From Planctomycetota bacterium (GTDB lineage Bacteria; Planctomycetota; Phycisphaerae; UBA1845; PWPN01), in the NCBI GenBank assembly GCA_020346805.1, contig CP070790.1, positions 1,851,862-1,858,175 on the forward strand: a stretch of 6,314 bases of DNA, written 5' to 3'. The notes beneath the pieces were generated by a model. It saw nothing but the letters and a program-made list of their open reading frames with translations. It did no database searches and was not told the origin of the DNA. The position numbers were made by a program, and so were the translations under genes. The stretch's first letter is position 1. The number at the start of each line of letters is the position of its first letter. Shown in pieces: positions 1 through 6,234 of this stretch.

Positions 1-597
1 GATTTGATCGGGCATACGCAGGCCGACCCTGTGGAATACACCGCGTACCCCACCGTTTTGAGTGTAGGCAATGAAACGGTTGCGGCCTTTACGCAGAGGG
101 AATTTCAGATCGACCGGCGATTTATGTTGCTGTCCGAGGTGGGTATCGTTGATCCAGACATGGGTCCAGCCGCTGAGCCAGGCCCGGGCCTCGATTTCCA
201 TATCTTGTGGTGCCTCCAGATCGACGGCGGCATACATGCGGGCGGCGGAGGGCACTGTGGGCTTGCCGCTGGTCATTTCCATAAAGATGTTTTCGCCCGA
301 GTAGTAATATTTCCAGGATTTGCCGATGGGGCTCGCCCCTCCGAGTTCAACATGGTCAGGCTTTACCGGCACCCACTTCTCGACCTGTTTGTCGGGTATG
401 TCGCCCGATGGGGTGCTTTCACGGAAGTGGGGTCTGACTTGGGGTTTGACGATCAGCCAGTTCCTGACGTAACCAGACGCATCGAGATCAAAACGCCCGT
501 CCACTATTTGTTGTTGATTGATTGTGCTGCAGCCGGTGGCGGCAACCAACACAAATGCGGTAACAATCCCCGCGCGGTTTATGAATCGTGGTTTCAT
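1..597 (-). CDS. Lipoprotein with jelly-roll (galactose-binding-like) domain, C-terminus beyond window
   Basis: The reverse strand is open from an ATG at 597-595 to the window edge, giving 199 residues with no stop. The start is set by AGGAG at 608-604, six bases upstream. The N-terminus has basic residues (K2, R4, R8), a hydrophobic stretch (about 9-21) and a lipobox A-T-G-Cys23, so the product should be an exported, lipid-anchored protein. Residues 43-50 (YVRNWLIV) and about 115-195 (AARMYAAVDL, HVWINDTHLG, then PLRKGRNRFIAYTQ) follow the pattern of beta-sandwich domains in planctomycete proteins. In those, a 'vWlNG..vG' strand is followed by 'l..G.N.fl.k'. This fold usually binds carbohydrate or is a non-catalytic module of larger enzymes. 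The rest of the protein, possibly with a catalytic domain, lies outside the window. It is divergent from the hydrolase gene at 769. The reading frame and lipoprotein call are strong; the function is unknown. Confidence 0.82.
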   Translation of the reverse strand, partial: MKPRFINRAGIVTAFVLVAATGCSTINQQQIVDGRFDLDASGYVRNWLIVKPQVRPHFRESTPSGDIPDKQVEKWVPVKPDHVELGGASPIGKSWKYYYSGENIFMEMTSGKPTVPSAARMYAAVDLEAPQDMEIEARAWLSGWTHVWINDTHLGQQHKSPVDLKFPLRKGRNRFIAYTQNGGVRGVFHRVGLRMPDQI

Positions 598-603
598 TCA
601 CGG

Positions 604-608
604 CTCCT
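604..608 (-). promoter_or_regulatory. Ribosome binding site of the left-edge lipoprotein
   Basis: Read on the minus strand this is AGGAG, six bases before the ATG at 597. It is the main reason for choosing this start, and it helps show that the minus strand, not the long plus-strand reading frame over the same bases, is coding. Confidence 0.7.
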
Positions 609-637
609 ATGTCCATACTACTATTGGGGGAATCAGA

Positions 638-665
638 GTATACCGTGTGTGGGCATGCATATGAA
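638..665 (-). promoter_or_regulatory. Possible promoter for the left-edge lipoprotein
   Basis: On the minus strand a TATACT (643-638) resembles a sigma70-type -10 box. A TTCATA (665-660), matching four of six -35 consensus bases, lies 16 bases upstream. Transcription would begin near 631, leaving a leader of roughly 33 bases that contains the AGGAG. This is seen by eye only; such matches are common by chance. Confidence 0.3.
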
Positions 666-702
666 GTAGATCATGCTTTCAATAAGATAGGCGGCGGCAT
701 AC

Positions 703-718
703 AATGACGATCGTGATT
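703..718. promoter_or_regulatory. Imperfect palindrome in the divergent intergenic region, possible operator
   Basis: The sequence AATgACGATCGTgATT is a 16-base palindrome with one mismatched pair (G/G) around a perfect 8-base core, ACGATCGT. It sits about 50 bases before the hydrolase start and 105 bases before the divergent lipoprotein start, where a dimeric regulator could control both. No regulator gene is in the window, so this is only a candidate. Confidence 0.22.
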
Positions 719-768
719 GAGAAACAGACAGTTCTTAAGCCATTTTTACAGTGAGGCTCTGAAAAAAG

Positions 769-1992
769 ATGTTAATAGTATCGCAAATAAGAAGTTGGTG
801 GATTGCCGGTTTGTGTGTAGCGGTTTTGGGCGCGATTGGTTGTGGGGAGAAGTATACCGGCCCGTGGGATCTTGGGTCTTTATATAAGGTACCGCAGGTT
901 GAGTGGGTTGATTCGGCCGGGCCGATTCGCGGTCTTTACTATGCCGGTGAACCTTATGGGGGCAAAGCGACGCGGGTGTTTGCCTACTATGCAAAACCGC
1001 TAAAGGTAAGCGGCAAGGCGCCGGCTATGGTGCTGGTGCATGGCGGGGGCGGTAAGGCCTTTAAGGAGTGGACTGAACTTTGGGCAAAACGGGGTTATGC
1101 AGCCATAGCTATGGATCTGGCAGGGCGAGACCCGGATGGTAATCGTTTACCCGACGGTGGTCCGGATCAGACTGTGAAGGAAAAGTTCAACGACGTTTCT
1201 CGCGGTTTGAGAGAGGCATGGCCTTATCATGCGGTGGCCAATGTAATCCGGGCCCATTCTCTGCTGCGGAGTTTTCCCGAAGTCGATCCCGACCGTATTG
1301 GCATCACCGGAATTTCGTGGGGTGGATATTTGACATGTATTGTTGCGGGACTGGACGATCGATTTAAGGCGGCGGTGCCGGTTTACGCGTGTGGATTTCT
1401 CTATGAAGACAGCATGTGGATCAGGATTCTCGACCGTTTGTCGTCCAGTGACCGACGGCTGTGGATAGACAATTACGATCCCTCGCCAGATTTGCCGGAT
1501 TGCCGGATGCCGATTTTGTTTGTCAACGGTACTAATGATAAGGCGTTTCCGTTAAACATTTATCAAAAAAGCTATCGGCTGATACGTAGTCCACGAACGT
1601 TATGTGTTACCGTAGGCATGTTGCACAGCCATCAGCATGGTTGGGCGCCGAAAGAGATCGGCATATCCATTGATTCCGTGTTACGAAAAGGCGAGCCGTT
1701 GGCACGATTCAAAAAAGTATTGCCCAAAGGGCAGGAGGTGGTGACGGGTTTTGAGGCTGCGGTTACTGTTAAAGAGGCGGCCCTGCATTACACTACGGAT
1801 AGCGGCTTGTGGCAGGAGCGTAAGTGGCATACGGCCCCGGCTGCAGTTGATGGTGATCGGATTTATGCCAAATTGCCTGCCGACAAGGGTATTGTTTACT
1901 TTTTGACGGTCACCGATGAACGGGGAGCGGTGGTATCAACCGAACATGAAGAATTATTGGCGGAAAATAAAGAGAAGAGGGCATTAAAGTGA
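769..1992 (+). CDS. Alpha/beta-hydrolase lipoprotein (acetyl-esterase / prolyl-oligopeptidase-like)
   Basis: This 407-residue protein starts with a lipoprotein signal: R8, a hydrophobic stretch (about 10-23) and lipobox A-I-G-Cys25. It should be membrane-anchored outside the cytoplasm. The alpha/beta-hydrolase core spans about residues 50-305. It has an oxyanion-type HGGGG loop (91-95), nucleophile elbow G-I-S183-W-G-G, and an acid in NGTND257KAFP. The catalytic histidine lies in HSHQHGW (286-292), most likely His290. This arrangement fits dienelactone-hydrolase, acetyl-xylan-esterase and S9-peptidase relatives. The reaction is therefore hydrolysis of an ester, or less likely a peptide bond; the substrate is unknown. 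Residues about 315-395 form a small beta-rich C-terminal region (LHYTTDSGLW...KWHTAPA...YFLTVTDERG), as in planctomycete and Bacteroidetes relatives. The ribosome site is weak (GAGG at 753-756, 12 bases before ATG). Its position next to the sulfatase suggests removal of acyl groups from a polysaccharide, which is inference. Confidence 0.88.
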   Translation: MLIVSQIRSWWIAGLCVAVLGAIGCGEKYTGPWDLGSLYKVPQVEWVDSAGPIRGLYYAGEPYGGKATRVFAYYAKPLKVSGKAPAMVLVHGGGGKAFKEWTELWAKRGYAAIAMDLAGRDPDGNRLPDGGPDQTVKEKFNDVSRGLREAWPYHAVANVIRAHSLLRSFPEVDPDRIGITGISWGGYLTCIVAGLDDRFKAAVPVYACGFLYEDSMWIRILDRLSSSDRRLWIDNYDPSPDLPDCRMPILFVNGTNDKAFPLNIYQKSYRLIRSPRTLCVTVGMLHSHQHGWAPKEIGISIDSVLRKGEPLARFKKVLPKGQEVVTGFEAAVTVKEAALHYTTDSGLWQERKWHTAPAAVDGDRIYAKLPADKGIVYFLTVTDERGAVVSTEHEELLAENKEKRALK

Positions 1993-2000
1993 AAAGAGGA

Positions 2001-2016
2001 TCCCGATTGATCGGGA
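2001..2016. repeat. Short inverted repeat after the hydrolase gene, possible weak terminator
   Basis: TCCCGA and TCGGGA form a six-base-pair stem around a TTGA loop, eight bases after the hydrolase stop codon. No T-run follows directly; the nearest T-rich stretch begins near 2040. That makes it a poor intrinsic terminator. It may instead stabilise the mRNA end or be a copy of a dispersed palindromic repeat. Confidence 0.35.
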
Positions 2017-2083
2017 CTTCGCTTTACTGAGCCGACTTCCTTTTAATTTTTGTCTAAATTTAACGTCAGAAGCTCTTGAGTTA

Positions 2084-2125
2084 GGTCTGGGTAAATATAA
2101 GATCCAGGTATTTTCTGGTTAGACC
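2084..2125. other. Two-tier hairpin in the spacer before the sulfatase gene
   Basis: An outer stem GGTCT (2084-2088) / AGACC (2121-2125) encloses an inner stem CCAG (2104-2107) / CTGG (2115-2118) with a seven-base loop. CCTTCAATTTTTG follows. It could act as a loose terminator for the hydrolase transcript or lie in a regulatory leader. The long unpaired left side (2089-2103) makes the fold uncertain. Confidence 0.25.
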
Positions 2126-2144
2126 CCTTCAATTTTTGTATAAT
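2115..2144 (+). promoter_or_regulatory. Possible sulfatase promoter with consensus TATAAT
   Basis: A perfect TATAAT lies at 2139-2144. The best spaced -35 candidate, CTGGTT (2115-2120, 18-base gap), matches only two of six consensus bases, so an activator may be needed. Transcription would start near 2151, placing the AGGAGG at 2163 in a short leader of about 27 bases. This supports transcription of the sulfatase separately from the upstream hydrolase. Confidence 0.4.
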
Positions 2145-2162
2145 AAAGCAGGAGGTCAAATT

Positions 2163-2168
2163 AGGAGG
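2163..2168 (+). promoter_or_regulatory. Ribosome binding site fixing the sulfatase start
   Basis: A perfect AGGAGG sits nine bases before the ATG at 2178. A second AGGAGG lies at 2150-2155, too far away to serve this start. The site favours ATG 2178 over the in-frame TTG at 2136, which would place both AGGAGG motifs inside the coding region. Confidence 0.8.
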
Positions 2169-2177
2169 TTGGGGAAC

Positions 2178-4160
2178 ATGTGGTGCAAGCAAATCTCACA
2201 AGGCAAGCGATTTTTTGTTTACATCGTCTTAATGGTAATAGGTATAGTTTTCTTGACTGTGCCAGAGACGGTAGCCCAGCCGCCCAATTTCATCATATTT
2301 TTCCCCGATCAGTTGCGGGCCCGGGAAGTTAACGTCTATGGCAACCCTACGATAACCGATCCGGTAACTACCCCGAACATGGATATGTTGGCATCTTCGG
2401 GTATACGGTTTAATTATGCGTTTCCCGGCCTGCCGGTGTGCACCCCGAGTCGGGCCTGCATAATGACCGGGCGGATGCCCTTTGCCGTCAGATCCTCCAC
2501 AGAAGGCAAGGATTGGATGGTGGAAAACAAGATCACCATGCACACCGAAGAAATTACGTTCGCCGAGCAGCTAAACGAGTTGGGTTATTCATGCAGTCAT
2601 GTTGGCAAGTGGCACCTCGATGAATCCCCCAATTTGAGTTGGATTCCACCCGAGGGCCGACAGGGTTTTGATTGGTGGGAGGGTTTCAATTCCTACGGCA
2701 AACTGACCGACGCCATGTACTTCAACAATGCCGGCGACCTTATCGAACCCGAACCCAGTCCCTGGCTGCCGGATTTGATCAATGAGCGAGCCATTAATTT
2801 CATCAACATGCATCCTAACGATCCCTTCTGTTTGATGGTTTCACTGGGCCCGCCACATGCCCCCGGTGGACAATCGTGGAGAGAAGAACACGAACTTGAC
2901 ACGGTTTTTACCGCCGACCGCATGTATCTGTGGAGCCTTTTTGAGTTTGCCACCGTGACCTTGCCGCCCAACGTTCCGATTGTGCCGGATCCCTACCCGG
3001 ACCCCGAGCGTCAACTGCGCGAGTATCACGCCATGACCAAGGGGATTGACGAACTGTTGGGCGATATTCTGACCCGGCTGGCGGAGCTCAACATCGACGA
3101 TAATACCATTATCATCGTGTGCAGCGATCACGGCAGCCAGATGGGCAGTCACGGCGAGTGGGAAAAGAATGTGATTTATGAAGAATCGATTCACGTGCCC
3201 CTGATAATCTACGATCCGCGTCAGTTGGTTTCACCCACAGTGTACGATCACTTGACCCACCTTATTGATATTTTGCCGACCATCGTGGAATTGGCGGGCG
3301 GTACGCCGACGCCCCGTGCTCAGGGGATGTCGTTGGCCCCGCTTATTACCGGGCAGGGAACGTATACCCCCCGCGATGCAGCCATGGTGCAGTTCAGAAC
3401 CACCTCTCTTGAAGGGGTAGGTTACGGATGGTCGCGAGCCCTGCGTACCGATCAATGGAAGTATGCCCTTATGGAAGTGGGCGGAGTTGGTACGGGCGAT
3501 ATACAACCCAAGGCCCTTTTTGATCTTGATGCCGATCCTTACGAGTTAAACAATTTGATTGATAATCCCGCTTATGACGGCATTCGTGACCAACTGCACA
3601 ATCGTATTATTCAGGAGATGATTGCGGTCGAGGACCCGATGCTGGATTACATATTCCCCGGGATCGGGCTCAGTATCTCATCGATCAATCACCTGGTGCA
3701 CATGGGCACCGATTTGCCGAATGACACTTTCACCGTGGCCAACACCGGCAGCGGTACGTTGAACTATACTATCAGCGACAATGGTTCTTGGCTAAGTGAA
3801 TCTCCGGATAACGGCTCGAGTACCGGCGAAGAGGATACCATTAACATTATTTACGGCACGTCCGGCCTGACGGTTGGTGATTATTCGGCAGTTATTGAGG
3901 TTGAGGATGCCAACGCCCACAATTCGCCGCAAACCATTGCGGTGGATATTCACGTATATATTCCCGGTGACTTTGATGAAGATGGTGACGTGGATATGGA
4001 GGATTTTGGTCGTTTCCAGGCTTGTTTTTCGGGATCTGGCAATCCGTATTCTTACGGTTGTGCCGATGCCAGCCTGGACTTTGACTTGGACGTGGATTCT
4101 ACCGATTTCAACATATTTGCCGGTTGTCTGGGCGGGGCCAATCAACCGCCGGGCTGCTGA
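2178..4160 (+). CDS. Secreted type I sulfatase with BACON-like domain and dockerin-type C-terminus
   Basis: From ATG 2178 the product is 660 residues. A signal peptide covers about 1-33 (K9, R11, hydrophobic 12-27, cut near TVA33). The sulfatase domain (about 36-490) has the activation motif Cys88-T-P-S-R92, whose cysteine is oxidised to formylglycine by a maturation enzyme in this family. Other expected active-site residues are present: D44-Q45, K144 and H146 in GKWHL, H227 in GPPHAP, D318-H319 in CSDHG, and K330. It should hydrolyse a sulfate ester outside the cytoplasm; the substrate cannot be read from sequence. Residues about 497-593 look like a BACON domain (TFTVANTGSGTLNYTIS, SWLSESP, GLTVGDYSAVI), a likely glycan-binding sandwich. 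Residues 596-660 are a dockerin-like pair of calcium loops. The first, D598 to D609, is canonical (DxDxDGxxDxxD). The second, 632-643, has Ser at the first ligand position and Leu in place of Gly. Cysteines 616, 628, 650 and 660 may form disulfides. Confidence 0.93.
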   Translation: MWCKQISQGKRFFVYIVLMVIGIVFLTVPETVAQPPNFIIFFPDQLRAREVNVYGNPTITDPVTTPNMDMLASSGIRFNYAFPGLPVCTPSRACIMTGRMPFAVRSSTEGKDWMVENKITMHTEEITFAEQLNELGYSCSHVGKWHLDESPNLSWIPPEGRQGFDWWEGFNSYGKLTDAMYFNNAGDLIEPEPSPWLPDLINERAINFINMHPNDPFCLMVSLGPPHAPGGQSWREEHELDTVFTADRMYLWSLFEFATVTLPPNVPIVPDPYPDPERQLREYHAMTKGIDELLGDILTRLAELNIDDNTIIIVCSDHGSQMGSHGEWEKNVIYEESIHVPLIIYDPRQLVSPTVYDHLTHLIDILPTIVELAGGTPTPRAQGMSLAPLITGQGTYTPRDAAMVQFRTTSLEGVGYGWSRALRTDQWKYALMEVGGVGTGDIQPKALFDLDADPYELNNLIDNPAYDGIRDQLHNRIIQEMIAVEDPMLDYIFPGIGLSISSINHLVHMGTDLPNDTFTVANTGSGTLNYTISDNGSWLSESPDNGSSTGEEDTINIIYGTSGLTVGDYSAVIEVEDANAHNSPQTIAVDIHVYIPGDFDEDGDVDMEDFGRFQACFSGSGNPYSYGCADASLDFDLDVDSTDFNIFAGCLGGANQPPGC

Positions 4161-4181
4161 GTTAAAATGTGATGATTCAAT

Positions 4182-4364
4182 GTGAAGTTACTGGTTGGGG
4201 TAGTTTGTCGCTTCAAATATTCTTGTCGGTTTGGGATAGCCAGTAAAGAATTATCAATAGAAGACCAGAAAAAGGCCAAGACGGTTGAGCGGTTAGTTTT
4301 CGAATTTGGCAACCATATGGTTGGAGATGTTATACCGAAAGGAGATATGGTGAAAAAATTGTAG
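4182..4364 (+). CDS. Doubtful 60-residue ORF in the sulfatase-prepilin spacer
   Basis: A GTG-started frame of 60 codons runs through the spacer without a ribosome site. The second half (SIEDQKKAKTVERLVFEF) is charged and protein-like, but no family is recognised, and the codon third positions are more AT-rich than in the neighbouring genes. It may be a chance frame, a small protein, or the decayed end of a lost gene. An AAAGGAG (4338-4344) near its end precedes an in-frame ATG at 4347 that would encode only MVKKL before the TAG. Confidence 0.18.
   Translation: MKLLVGVVCRFKYSCRFGIASKELSIEDQKKAKTVERLVFEFGNHMVGDVIPKGDMVKKL
4311..4322. repeat. Perfect 12-base palindrome AACCATATGGTT
   Basis: This perfect palindrome lies in the spacer about 125 bases before the prepilin gene. 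Its symmetry would suit a dimeric DNA-binding protein, but its distance from the gene and single copy leave its role open. Confidence 0.2.
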
Positions 4365-4445
4365 ATAGATGGTAATAACATTACAATAAAGATATCTAAA
4401 CTGTTTATCCGTAATGTTCGGGCGCAAATTATATAAGGGATAGGT

Positions 4446-5252
4446 ATGTTGTTATTCGGTACTTCGCAACAGCGAGGTAGACAGGGTTTGGCTTGGGGTT
4501 TTACGCTCATTGAAGTCCTGGTTGTAGTGGCGATTATTGCACTATTGGTCGCTATTCTTCTGCCTGGCCTGGCAAGGGTGCGTGAGACGGCAAGGTTAGC
4601 CACCTGTGCCGTCAACATGCGAACGTCGGGTACGGGAGTAATCTATTATACACAGAAGTATCAAGGCTATTATCCTATGGATCGGTATTGGGCTGAATTG
4701 TCGAGGCCTCTGATGCAAAAACTGAATACCACCAGGCAGAACGTCGATCAAAAGGCTATAGGCTCCGGTATCGATCAGAGCGTTGAATATTACAACTGTC
4801 CCAGTGATCCGATTCGGGCACGTACAAACATGGCCCAGATCCACGTGAATGGACAGATGAAAGTGGTTGACGTCAACTATCGCGTAAGTTTCGGTATGAA
4901 CGGCTTCCTCACCCAGCAACTTGCCAATTCTACCGGAAGGCAAAACGGCACGAACTACCAGGTCGATAACGATCGCCAACGCAAGACTGCCGAGGTGAAG
5001 CGAGCCTCAGAGGTGATCATGCTGGCCGAATCGGGTAATGACAATCTTTTCAAAAAAGAGCAATTGGCGTGGGATTTCGACGTGGCAGAAGACAGTTCGG
5101 GTCCGCGAATCGAGGTGCATCACAAGACGGGCAATAATTTCCTGTATGCCGACATGCATACCCAATACGTTAAGGTTATCAAGGGTTCAACCGTTCCCCA
5201 GCAAGGTATACCCCGTTTTCCCTGGCGGTGGTTGCCACTGAGCCGTTTTTAG
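4446..5252 (+). CDS. Prepilin-type N-terminal methylation protein (planctomycete pseudopilin-like)
   Basis: The 268-residue product has an 18-residue leader ending in Gly18, followed by Phe19 and Glu23 (+5) within [28 protein letters not shown]. This is the type IV prepilin / type II secretion pseudopilin signature, cut and methylated by a prepilin peptidase. The hydrophobic helix (19-42) would anchor the protein in the inner membrane before assembly or secretion. The globular part is of the kind abundant in Planctomycetes and Lentisphaerae: a YNCPSDP segment (116-122, one Cys) and a near C-terminal H226-X9-D236 followed by Met where the common H-X9-DG motif has Gly. The start has AAGGGA at 4435-4440, five bases upstream. 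No other pilus or secretion gene is nearby, so a solitary paralogue is likely. Its role next to a sulfatase is unknown. Confidence 0.88.
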   Translation: MLLFGTSQQRGRQGLAWGFTLIEVLVVVAIIALLVAILLPGLARVRETARLATCAVNMRTSGTGVIYYTQKYQGYYPMDRYWAELSRPLMQKLNTTRQNVDQKAIGSGIDQSVEYYNCPSDPIRARTNMAQIHVNGQMKVVDVNYRVSFGMNGFLTQQLANSTGRQNGTNYQVDNDRQRKTAEVKRASEVIMLAESGNDNLFKKEQLAWDFDVAEDSSGPRIEVHHKTGNNFLYADMHTQYVKVIKGSTVPQQGIPRFPWRWLPLSRF

Positions 5253-5332
5253 AATTTCCCCGTCAGCTAACCGAAGAATACTTTGCCACCTGATAATACA
5301 TACAACTTTATGATCTGGCAGATGGGGATGTT

Positions 5333-5359
5333 TTATGCATCGTTACTAATTTCGCATAA
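5333..5359. other. Small hairpin next to the long hairpin
   Basis: TTATGC (5333-5338) and GCATAA (5354-5359) form a six-base-pair stem around a 15-base loop, ending five bases before the long hairpin starts. It may be part of the same structured element or a chance repeat. Confidence 0.25.
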
Positions 5360-5364
5360 TACGT

Positions 5365-5456
5365 ATTTCACTTCAGACCTGCGCCGGTTCTGGCTCAACC
5401 ATTTCAAAGGAATATTGTGCCTGAACCTCTCTCTTAGCGCACTTTTGAAGTGAAAT
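5365..5456. repeat. 92-base imperfect hairpin between convergent genes
   Basis: The outer arms ATTTCACTTCA (5365-5375) and TGAAGTGAAAT (5446-5456) are perfect inverted repeats of 11 bases. A G-U and an A-U pair can be added inward. Nested inside, TGCGC (5380-5384) pairs with GCGCA (5437-5441). Then GGTTCtGGCtCAA (5386-5398) pairs with TTGtGCCtGAACC (5415-5427), with only two T/T mismatches. About 29 base pairs are possible around a 16-base loop (5399-5414), with a 1-by-9 asymmetric internal loop. It could be a shared, bidirectional transcript-end structure, a structured RNA, or a small non-autonomous repeat element. No poly-T follows the stem directly. Confidence 0.6.
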
Positions 5457-5477
5457 TTGTGTAATAGCGTCTATGTG

Positions 5478-6185
5478 TCACTTATATTCTTTTTTTATGA
5501 GTTCCGATAAGGTGAGGAGTGTGGAACAACATCTGGGTACGCGGGGATCATGGTTGCGTACCAGGATTGAACGAATGCCTAACGATTCGGGGGCCAGGAC
5601 GTCGGTTTCGACATTGTCACCGACCATCAATAACCAATCCGGATTGGCGGCCAAGCAAACGACGGCATTCTGGTAAGCCTTGGGATTGGGTTTTTCGATG
5701 CCGGTTTCGGCCGAGTTGAAAATGGCATGAATATGTGGCGTCAGCCCCAGCTTTTTAACAATCATGGACAACTCGGGGACATGGTTGGAAAGGATAACGT
5801 GCTTCCATCCGAGGTTTGACAATATATCGAGGGCCTCAACCGTGTCTTCAAATAATCGCCAATGTGTTGGATCTACATATCTAGAGCGAACCTGTCCGGC
5901 CAGGTTTTGGGCTTCGTGTTCGGAGAAACCGACCTCTATGAAAGCCTTGACAAACAACGGTGATAATGCCGACCACCAATTATCCGGATCGGAAAGATGG
6001 TGATGTTCGCACTGAGCTTTGTCCCAGAAGAATTTTTTTTTGATAAGGGGATGAAAGTCGTCATATGTAAAGTTGGCATCGTGTTTGTATTCATTGGCGA
6101 TGTCGGCAAGGGCCCCGCTCCACTTGCCGGGGCGGTAGGCAAGTGTTCCATCGAAATCCCAGAAGATGTATTTTTGGCCGGCCAT
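5478..6185 (-). CDS. HAD-superfamily hydrolase (subfamily I, phosphoglycolate-phosphatase-like)
   Basis: The product is 235 residues from the ATG at 6185; an upstream in-frame ATG at 6209 would add eight. The inner start is preferred because HAD motif I then sits close to the N-terminus (MAGQKYIFWDFDGTL) and a weak AGG lies upstream; the outer ATG has none. Numbered from the outer start, motif I is D18-F-D20-G-T, motif II is S141 (VILSNH), motif III is K173 (GIEKPNP), and motif IV is G-D198-N-V-E-T-D203. All four are intact, so it should be an active Mg-dependent phosphatase or dehalogenase-type enzyme in the cytoplasm. A helical cap (about 30-115) lies between motifs I and II, as in subfamily I. 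The gene lies 49 bases after the stop of another minus-strand gene and may be cotranscribed with it. The substrate is unknown. Confidence 0.88.
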   Translation of the reverse strand: MAGQKYIFWDFDGTLAYRPGKWSGALADIANEYKHDANFTYDDFHPLIKKKFFWDKAQCEHHHLSDPDNWWSALSPLFVKAFIEVGFSEHEAQNLAGQVRSRYVDPTHWRLFEDTVEALDILSNLGWKHVILSNHVPELSMIVKKLGLTPHIHAIFNSAETGIEKPNPKAYQNAVVCLAANPDWLLMVGDNVETDVLAPESLGIRSILVRNHDPRVPRCCSTLLTLSELIKKEYK

Positions 6186-6234
6186 TGGTAATGGTACCTG
6201 ATGTAACATTTTCGATTATTTGCAGCCTGAGACG

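Larger units (their letters stand above)
5253..5477. other. Intergenic region between convergent genes
   Basis: This gap separates the prepilin gene from the HAD gene that converges on it. Its right half is occupied by the hairpins listed separately. In 5253-5330 no gene, promoter or repeat could be supported. No classical GC stem plus T-run terminator was found for either gene. The T7 run at 5490-5496 lies inside the HAD coding region. Confidence 0.6.

Noticed and set aside
4..669. Plus-strand 221-codon open frame
   Set aside because: It has no ribosome site and its translation is low in recognisable features. The minus strand over the same bases has a ribosome site, lipobox and domain pattern.
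2136..2177. TTG start extending the sulfatase by 14 residues
   Set aside because: It would start just ahead of the TATAAT and put both AGGAGG motifs inside the gene. ATG 2178 has a perfectly spaced AGGAGG and gives a normal signal peptide.
4142..4618. Minus-strand 158-codon frame overlapping the sulfatase end and the prepilin start
   Set aside because: It overlaps the conserved prepilin N-terminus in antisense, has no ribosome site seen and no recognisable domain.
5365..5456. Integron attC site
   Set aside because: The size and bulged hairpin are reminiscent, but the GTTRRRY and RYYYAAC core sites are absent at the ends and no integrase or cassette is visible.
5490..5496. T7 run as an intrinsic terminator for the prepilin transcript
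   Set aside because: It lies within the HAD coding region and 34 bases beyond the nearest stem, too far for a standard terminator.
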